Part shown: positions 59,441 through 64,000 of the stretch, in pieces | Layout of the letters: each line of letters begins with the position of its first letter | How positions within the stretch are numbered: the stretch's first letter is position 1 | DNA from: Actinotalea soli | GTDB taxonomy: Bacteria; Actinomycetota; Actinomycetes; Actinomycetales; Cellulomonadaceae | Reading direction: 5' to 3' | Length of the DNA: 64,000 nucleotides | Assembly (NCBI RefSeq): GCF_017565425.1 | Contig: NZ_JAGEMK010000002.1 | Coordinates: forward strand, 62,001-126,000 | Position numbers and translations under genes: made by a program | Notes under the pieces: generated by a model | What the model was told of the DNA's origin: nothing | Databases searched by the model: none | The model's input: only the letters and a program-made list of their open reading frames with translations

Positions 59441-60484
59441 TCAGGCCACCGCCCGCCACTCCTCGGCCACGGCGGCCAAACTCGCGATACGCCGCGTCCG
59501 GTCCAACGACGGGGTCACCAGCACCACCTCGTCGGCCTGGGCGCGCTCCTGCAGGTCCCGCAGCCCGGCGACGACGTCCGTTGCGGTGCCGGTGACCATG
59601 CGCGGGTCGAGGTGCTCCCCCGCGCGGCGCATGGCGGCGAACTCCGGTGAGCGCGCGAAGGTGGTGACCTCCTCGGGGCGGATGGGCTCGCGGATGCCGC
59701 GGCCGAGGTTGCGCATGGTCAGGGCCCAGCCGGCCTCGAACTCGAGGACGTCGTCGGGGTTGTCGCTCGCGTAGGTCAGCACGGAGATCGCCGAGTGGGG
59801 CTCGGCGCGCATGCCGGCCATGCCCTCGCCGGGCTGGAACTCGCGGCGGTACCGCTGCAGCACCTCGACGGCGATCTCGGGGCTCATGTGGTGGGCGAAG
59901 ACGGCGGCCAGGCCGTTGGCCGCGGCGAACTGAGGGCCGTAGCCGCTCGAGCCGAGCATGAACACCTCGGGGCGGTCCTCGACCACGGGGGCTGCTACCA
60001 GCGGGGCGTACGGGTGGCCGTCGGCGAACCCCTCCCCCAGGAAGGACAGCAGCTCGGCGACCTGACCGGGGAAGTCGCTCGCGACGTCGACCGAGGCGCC
60101 GCGGCGCAGCACGTGCGCGGTCAGCGGGTCGGTGCCGGGGGCACGGCCCAGGCCCAGGTCGATGCGTCCGGGGTGCAGGGCCAGCAGGGTGCGGAACACC
60201 TCGGCGACCTTGAAGGGCGAGTGGTTGGGCAGCATGATCCCCGCGGCCCCCACCCGGATGCGCTCGGTGCGGCCCGCGAGGGCGGCGATGAGGATCTCGG
60301 GGGCGCTGCAGGCCAGGGACCGCATGTTGTGGTGCTCGCTCACCCAGTACCTGCCGAACCCGGCGCGCTCGACGGCCTGAGCGACCTCGGCCGCCCCCTC
60401 GAGGGCCTGGGCGGGGGTCTCGCCGTGCTCGATCCCGACGAAGTCCAGGACGGCCAGGGGCAGGGTGGGGTTCTCGGTGCTCAC
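59441..60484 (-). CDS. LLM-class flavin-dependent monooxygenase
   Basis: A 347-aa luciferase-like protein: PLAVLDFVGIEHGETPAQAL opening, RYWVSEHHNMRSLACSAPEIL, GIMLPNHSPFKVAE and LHPGRIDLGLGRAPGTD are conserved blocks of the group-1 (YhbW/MsnO8-like) subfamily. It would use FMNH2 or F420; substrate unknown. GTG 60484 has only a weak ribosome site. The end SLAAVAEEWRAVA is repeated as a remnant at 45730. Divergent from the P1 peptidase gene. Confidence 0.9.
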   Translation of the reverse strand: MSTENPTLPLAVLDFVGIEHGETPAQALEGAAEVAQAVERAGFGRYWVSEHHNMRSLACSAPEILIAALAGRTERIRVGAAGIMLPNHSPFKVAEVFRTLLALHPGRIDLGLGRAPGTDPLTAHVLRRGASVDVASDFPGQVAELLSFLGEGFADGHPYAPLVAAPVVEDRPEVFMLGSSGYGPQFAAANGLAAVFAHHMSPEIAVEVLQRYRREFQPGEGMAGMRAEPHSAISVLTYASDNPDDVLEFEAGWALTMRNLGRGIREPIRPEEVTTFARSPEFAAMRRAGEHLDPRMVTGTATDVVAGLRDLQERAQADEVVLVTPSLDRTRRIASLAAVAEEWRAVA

Positions 60485-60558
60485 CTCGGTGGCAACCGGG
60501 GCCCCCGGGGCGGCATTCCGGACGTGGCGAGCGGCACACCTGTGGCAGCGTGAGGGGC

Positions 60559-61554
60559 ATGTCCTCGTCGATCACCGACGTCCCGGGCCTGCGCGTCGGC
60601 CAGGTCCACCGCACCGGCGACGGCTGGCTCACCGGGGTGACCGTGGTGCTGCCCCCGCCGGGCACCGTCGCGGGGGTCGACGTGCGCGGCGGCGGGCCAG
60701 GCACGCACGAGACCGACGCCCTGGACCCGCGCACCCTGGTCCCGACCGCTGACGCCGTGGTCCTCACCGGGGGCAGCGCCTACGGCCTGGTCGCCGCGCA
60801 CGGAGCGCAGCGCTGGTGCGCCGAGCAGGGGCGCGGGTTCCCGGTCTCGGAGGTGCCCGGCGAGGTGGTGCCCATCGTGCCCGCCGCGGCGATCTTCGAC
60901 CTGGGCCGCGGAGGTCGCTTCGACGCCCGACCCGACGAGCAGATGGGGTACGACGCCGCAGCCGCCGCCGGGGCGTCGCCCGAGCACGCCGTCGTCGAGC
61001 GGGGCAACGTCGGGGCCGGGACCGGGGCGGCCATCGCGCGGCAGAGCCACAAGGGCGGGGTGGGGACGGCGTCGGTACGGCTGAGCGGGCCGTGGTCGGA
61101 CGTCGTGGTGGGTGCGATCGTCGTGGTCAACGCCGCGGGTGCCCCGACGAGCGGCCGACCGAGCGCAGGGCCCGACGCCGGCTCCACGGTCACCGGGCCA
61201 CCCGGCGGGGCGATGCCTGCCCCGCCGCTCAACACGACCCTCGCCGTCGTCGCGACGAACGCGGCCCTCGACCCGGCCGAGACCTCCCGCACCGCGACCA
61301 CCGCCCACGACGGCATGGCCCGCGCCCTGGATCCCGTGCACACCCTGGCCGACGGCGACACCGTCTTCGCCCTCGCCACGGGCCAGGTCGCGCTGCCTGC
61401 GCCGGACGATCGCGCGGCGCGGGTCGGCGCCCTGGTCGAGATCCAGGCGGCGGCCGCCCGGGCGGTGGAGCTCGCCGTCCTCGACGGCGTCCGGTCCGCG
61501 ACGGCGGTGCGCACCGAGCGCGTGGAGCTGCCGGTGTGGCCTGGCGTGACCTGA
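60559..61554 (+). CDS. P1-family (DmpA/S58) aminopeptidase
   Basis: A 331-aa enzyme of the L-aminopeptidase/D-esterase family: ITDVPGLRVGQVHR, GGGPGTHETDALDP, VLTGGSAYGL and the cleavage and nucleophile site PLNTTLAVVATNA (Thr226 or Thr227). Such proteins cut themselves in two and then remove N-terminal residues or open cyclic amides. ATG 60559 is used; a GTG nine bases upstream is possible. Divergent from the monooxygenase with about 65-75 bases between. Confidence 0.92.
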   Translation: MSSSITDVPGLRVGQVHRTGDGWLTGVTVVLPPPGTVAGVDVRGGGPGTHETDALDPRTLVPTADAVVLTGGSAYGLVAAHGAQRWCAEQGRGFPVSEVPGEVVPIVPAAAIFDLGRGGRFDARPDEQMGYDAAAAAGASPEHAVVERGNVGAGTGAAIARQSHKGGVGTASVRLSGPWSDVVVGAIVVVNAAGAPTSGRPSAGPDAGSTVTGPPGGAMPAPPLNTTLAVVATNAALDPAETSRTATTAHDGMARALDPVHTLADGDTVFALATGQVALPAPDDRAARVGALVEIQAAAARAVELAVLDGVRSATAVRTERVELPVWPGVT

Positions 61555-61704
61555 CCTCGGCGTCGGTAGGTTCGACCCGTCGGGTGTCGACATCGGGGGC
61601 TTGGACCGAGCTCGGCCTCGCCAGCGGCCGGATGACCCGACGACCGTCGAGTCCTCCAGCCCGGTTCCGAGCCCCGGCGCAGCCGCCGACGACCGCGATT
61701 CTCC

Positions 61705-62205
61705 CTAGTGGCCGGGCACCGCGCCCGTGGTGAGGTCGTCGAGGAACTCCTCGAGCTCGGGCTGGCGGGAGTCCGCGTCGTAGTAGAAGCGGACCACGAG
61801 CTCGGAGGACGCGACGGCGCCCATGTACTGGTGCGTGGTCACCGTGCCGTCGGTGTGGGTCAAGTACCACGGGTCACCGAGGTCGCCGTGTGCCTCCGGC
61901 TCAGCCGTGCAGGTGCGGCCCTGCCCCTCGGCCAGCTCGCACAGGTGCATGGCGGTCTCCGCCGGAGGTGTCGTGCTCGTGGCCACCACGAGGTGCGCGG
62001 TCGGCCGATCGCCAGAGCCCTCGAGGGTGACGACGTCGGGGTAGGCCTCGTCCGACTCGGCGATGTAGCCCTCGGGCAGGGACGCGTCCAAGCCGTGGAT
62101 GCCAGGCCAGTCCTCGCCGTCGGCTGTCGACGCCGCACCGGACGCGCACCCGACGAGCCCTGTCACAAGGGCCAGGCTGACGACAGGGAGGCGGGTCGAT
62201 CGCAT
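61705..62205 (-). CDS. Lipoprotein, unknown function
   Basis: A 166-aa protein with signal RLPVVSLALVTGLVGC (lipobox LVGC, Cys20). The mature part has two more cysteines and a mixed strand/helix pattern (AHLVVATSTTPPAETAMHLCELAEG; ELVVRFYYDADSRQPELEEFLDD). No family recognised. ATG 62205; TACGGT seven bases upstream on the minus strand suggests a leaderless transcript. An in-frame start further up would spoil the signal peptide. Confidence 0.82.
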   Translation of the reverse strand: MRSTRLPVVSLALVTGLVGCASGAASTADGEDWPGIHGLDASLPEGYIAESDEAYPDVVTLEGSGDRPTAHLVVATSTTPPAETAMHLCELAEGQGRTCTAEPEAHGDLGDPWYLTHTDGTVTTHQYMGAVASSELVVRFYYDADSRQPELEEFLDDLTTGAVPGH

Positions 62206-62361
62206 GGCGCCGACCGTAGGCGCAGCGCTCGGCGCCGAGGTGGCCGTGGGGTGAACGCGCGTCACGCCGAGGCCTCCGCGGCGTCATCTCCTCGGAGTAG
62301 CGTGCGGCCGAGCGTGCCTTCTCCACCGCGTCGTCAGACGCCGACCTGATCGGATCCCGCG

Positions 62362-62769
62362 ATGCCCCAGAGCACCCCCCACGTCACGTTCGTCTGCCAG
62401 AAGAACGGCGGCAAGTCTCAGATGGCTGCGGCCCTGATGCGTCACCTGGCGGGGGACGACGTCGTCGTGACGTCTGCGGGGACCGCGCCGGGCGCCTCGT
62501 TGAACGCGCAGTCGGTGGAGGCCCTCGAGGAGATCGGGGTGGGGGTGGGGGACGAGCACCCCAAGGCACTGACCGCCGAGATGATCGAGGCCTCTGACCT
62601 CGTCGTCGTGCTCGGCGCCGAGGCTCAGGTCGAGGCGACCCCGGGCACGCGGATCGAGACGTGGATCACCGACGAGCCGTCCGAGCGCGGCATCACCGGG
62701 ATGGAACGGATGCGGCTCGTGCGCGACGACATCCGCTCGCGGGTCGAGGACCTGCACAGCCGGCTCTGA
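62362..62769 (+). CDS. Low-molecular-weight phosphatase / mycothiol-dependent arsenate reductase-like protein
   Basis: A 135-aa protein of the LMW phosphotyrosine phosphatase fold. The P-loop is VCQKNGGKSQMA, with Cys12 as nucleophile and Lys18 where phosphatases have Arg (CX5K). This NGGKSQMA variant is typical of actinobacterial ArsC1-type proteins that reduce arsenate with mycothiol. The general-acid loop is WITDEPSERG. No arsR or ars efflux gene is nearby, so the physiological role is open. Confidence 0.85.
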   Translation: MPQSTPHVTFVCQKNGGKSQMAAALMRHLAGDDVVVTSAGTAPGASLNAQSVEALEEIGVGVGDEHPKALTAEMIEASDLVVVLGAEAQVEATPGTRIETWITDEPSERGITGMERMRLVRDDIRSRVEDLHSRL

Positions 62770-62792
62770 GCTCGGGACCAGTCGCAGATGCC

Positions 62793-63350
62793 CTACTGCT
62801 CGCTGGTCGGACCGACCGCGAGCGGTATCCGCTCTCCCGCATCGCTCTCGTCATGCAGGTCGCGCCTGATGAGGTAGGCGTCGGAGCCGAGGGCCACGAG
62901 AGCTGCGGCTCTACGGGCTGCCCGAACCAGTCGAACAGGGTCCGGCCCATAGAGGTAGCAACACATCTCACTGCCCTCCTCCTCGACGTCATCGACGAGG
63001 TCGTTGTCGTCATCGAGGAACTGATGGAGCGCTGCGATCACGTCGTCACTGATCGCGTGACGATCGACGTCGAACCGCAGCTGGACCTCCCAGTTCGTCG
63101 AGCTCGGCCTCGTCGATGAGGGCACCCCCTCGTCGTCGGGGAGGTCGGCGGAGCCGGGCGAGGCGCTCGGCGTCACATAGACCTGAAGGCCCTGTCCGGC
63201 CTCTGCGCTGCCCCTGACCTCCATGACCAGGCCAAGCTTCCCGACCATCTCGTTGATGGGCATCATCAAGGTGTGGATGGACTCACTCAAGAGATCTTCG
63301 GGGACATCACTCCCGAAGGTGAGCAGGACTCCCGACCAACGACTCTGCAT
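62793..63350 (-). CDS. Soluble protein, unknown function
   Basis: A 185-aa acidic protein with alternating strands and helices (VQLRFDVDRHAISDDVIAALHQFLDDDNDLVDDVEEEG in pieces, then VRLVRAARRAAALVALGSDAYLIRRDL). ATG at 63350. No family recognised. Codon use is less GC-biased than in its neighbours. Converges with the ArsC-like gene, 23 bases apart. Confidence 0.65.
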   Translation of the reverse strand: MQSRWSGVLLTFGSDVPEDLLSESIHTLMMPINEMVGKLGLVMEVRGSAEAGQGLQVYVTPSASPGSADLPDDEGVPSSTRPSSTNWEVQLRFDVDRHAISDDVIAALHQFLDDDNDLVDDVEEEGSEMCCYLYGPDPVRLVRAARRAAALVALGSDAYLIRRDLHDESDAGERIPLAVGPTSEQ

Positions 63351-63497
63351 CTCGCCATCCCCTCAACCGATGCTGCCCAACACGTGATCGCGAACGGGTC
63401 TGGCCCACGCCCCGTGGCGGGGGTCGGAACAGGAGCTGGACGCTAGCAGCCCCCCGGTGCTGTAGAGGGTGTCAGCGCCCCGCGTCAGGATGGGGGG

Positions 63498-64000
63498 ATG
63501 ACGACCACGCCGACACCCGCCCGCGTCCTCGCCGCTCTCTCCGCCGGGGTGGCGACCACCGCCTTCTACGCGACCCCCGACGTCTTCGCGTCCCGCGCGG
63601 CGCGCGTCTGGGCGAAGGCTGGGATCGGCGCCGTGCTCCTCGCCAGCTCGGCCCCCGAGGTCGTGGCCGCGCGAGAGACCTGGCGCGAGAAGCGGGCCAG
63701 TGCCGCGGAGGCCGCCGAGCAGCTGGCCACCGTTGCCGTCGAGCCCGGCGACCTGCCGGACAACCGCCTCGACGACCCCGTCGTGCCGGTCGACCTGACC
63801 GAGGCGTGGCAGGGCATGAACACCCGGGGCAAGGCCGTCGTCGCCGGGGTCACCGTCGGGGCCGTCGCGTCCTCGGTCGCGCTCATGGTGCTCGGCGAGC
63901 GCTGGGTGTTCCGGCGGGGCGAGTCCCGGGCCGCAGCCGGCAAGACCCTCCCGCACACCGGCCCCGCCCTGCTCTACGGCGTGCTGGCCGCCGGGGTCGC
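63498..64000 (+). CDS. Membrane protein, unknown function (partial)
   Basis: At least 167 residues, running off the window. Two N-terminal hydrophobic segments (~8-20 and ~37-50), a charged cytosolic stretch, and a further helix at ~112-130 (AVVAGVTVGAVASSVALMVLG). ATG 63498 follows a GGGGGG run. No family recognised from this part. Confidence 0.7.
   Translation, partial: MTTTPTPARVLAALSAGVATTAFYATPDVFASRAARVWAKAGIGAVLLASSAPEVVAARETWREKRASAAEAAEQLATVAVEPGDLPDNRLDDPVVPVDLTEAWQGMNTRGKAVVAGVTVGAVASSVALMVLGERWVFRRGESRAAAGKTLPHTGPALLYGVLAAGV

Overview
The window is about 64 kb of very GC-rich chromosomal DNA from an actinomycete, most likely in the Micrococcales. This is suggested by codon use, frequent GTG starts, ATGA/GTGA gene overlaps, likely leaderless starts, the coproporphyrin-type haem pathway with an actinobacterial HemQ and an iron-sulfur-type ferrochelatase, CsoR copper control, and DrrA/DrrB and DUF6297-type exporters. 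The genus cannot be fixed from this sequence alone. No rRNA, tRNA, CRISPR array, insertion sequence or origin was seen.

Layout. 1-6654: a tightly overlapping haem operon (end of the oxidase gene, then hemQ, cpfC, hemC, hemD, hemB, hemL), closed by a hairpin. 6786-7751: a PAS-GGDEF diguanylate cyclase. 7755-8763: a lower-GC patch of four small membrane proteins, one of 38 codons. 8834-13706: a LuxR-type two-component system coupled to an ABC-2 exporter. 13921-16480: a GH13 glycosidase and a TerC protein behind a probable yybP-ykoY manganese riboswitch. 16625-18435: a DrrAB-like exporter. 18436-19216: a repeat-rich non-coding stretch. 19167-22509: a copper module (CsoR operator, csoR, copZ, copA). 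22556-25477: another ABC exporter with its own winged-helix regulator. 25650-29699: a CPBP protein, small membrane proteins and a secreted bacteriocin-like protein with a small membrane partner. 29867-36719: a second diguanylate cyclase, a pseudokinase-flippase fusion, and an ABC exporter. 36774-43639: a lipoprotein, a divergent LysR/EamA pair, a GH5 glycosidase and a fused SecDF. 43793-45888: a marR-oxidoreductase cassette between 114-bp direct repeats. 45873-55190: an uptake and catabolism cluster (ALDH, TctABC, hydroxyacid dehydrogenase, amidohydrolase, PaiB-like protein) divergent from a MocR regulator. 55226-59240: a decayed, lower-GC island with a frameshifted lipoprotein, a shortened conjugative coupling protein, a DUF4913 protein, a lipoprotein and a frameshifted secreted beta/gamma-crystallin-like protein. 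59441-64000: a luciferase-like monooxygenase, a P1 peptidase, a lipoprotein, an ArsC-type protein and two proteins of unknown role.

The most unusual signals are these. First, two accessory modules (28139-29699 and 44213-45718) each lie between direct repeats made of pieces of neighbouring genes. Second, a 50-bp palindromic element occurs three times, and its centre resembles the copper operator. Third, an 82-bp tandem repeat carries a 39-bp dyad. Fourth, two small secreted-protein genes are each broken by a single frameshift near the island at 55-59 kb. The 28139-29699 pair is the best candidate for an undescribed system: a secreted precursor with a cationic, two-cysteine C-terminal domain next to a two-helix membrane protein, under a near-consensus promoter.
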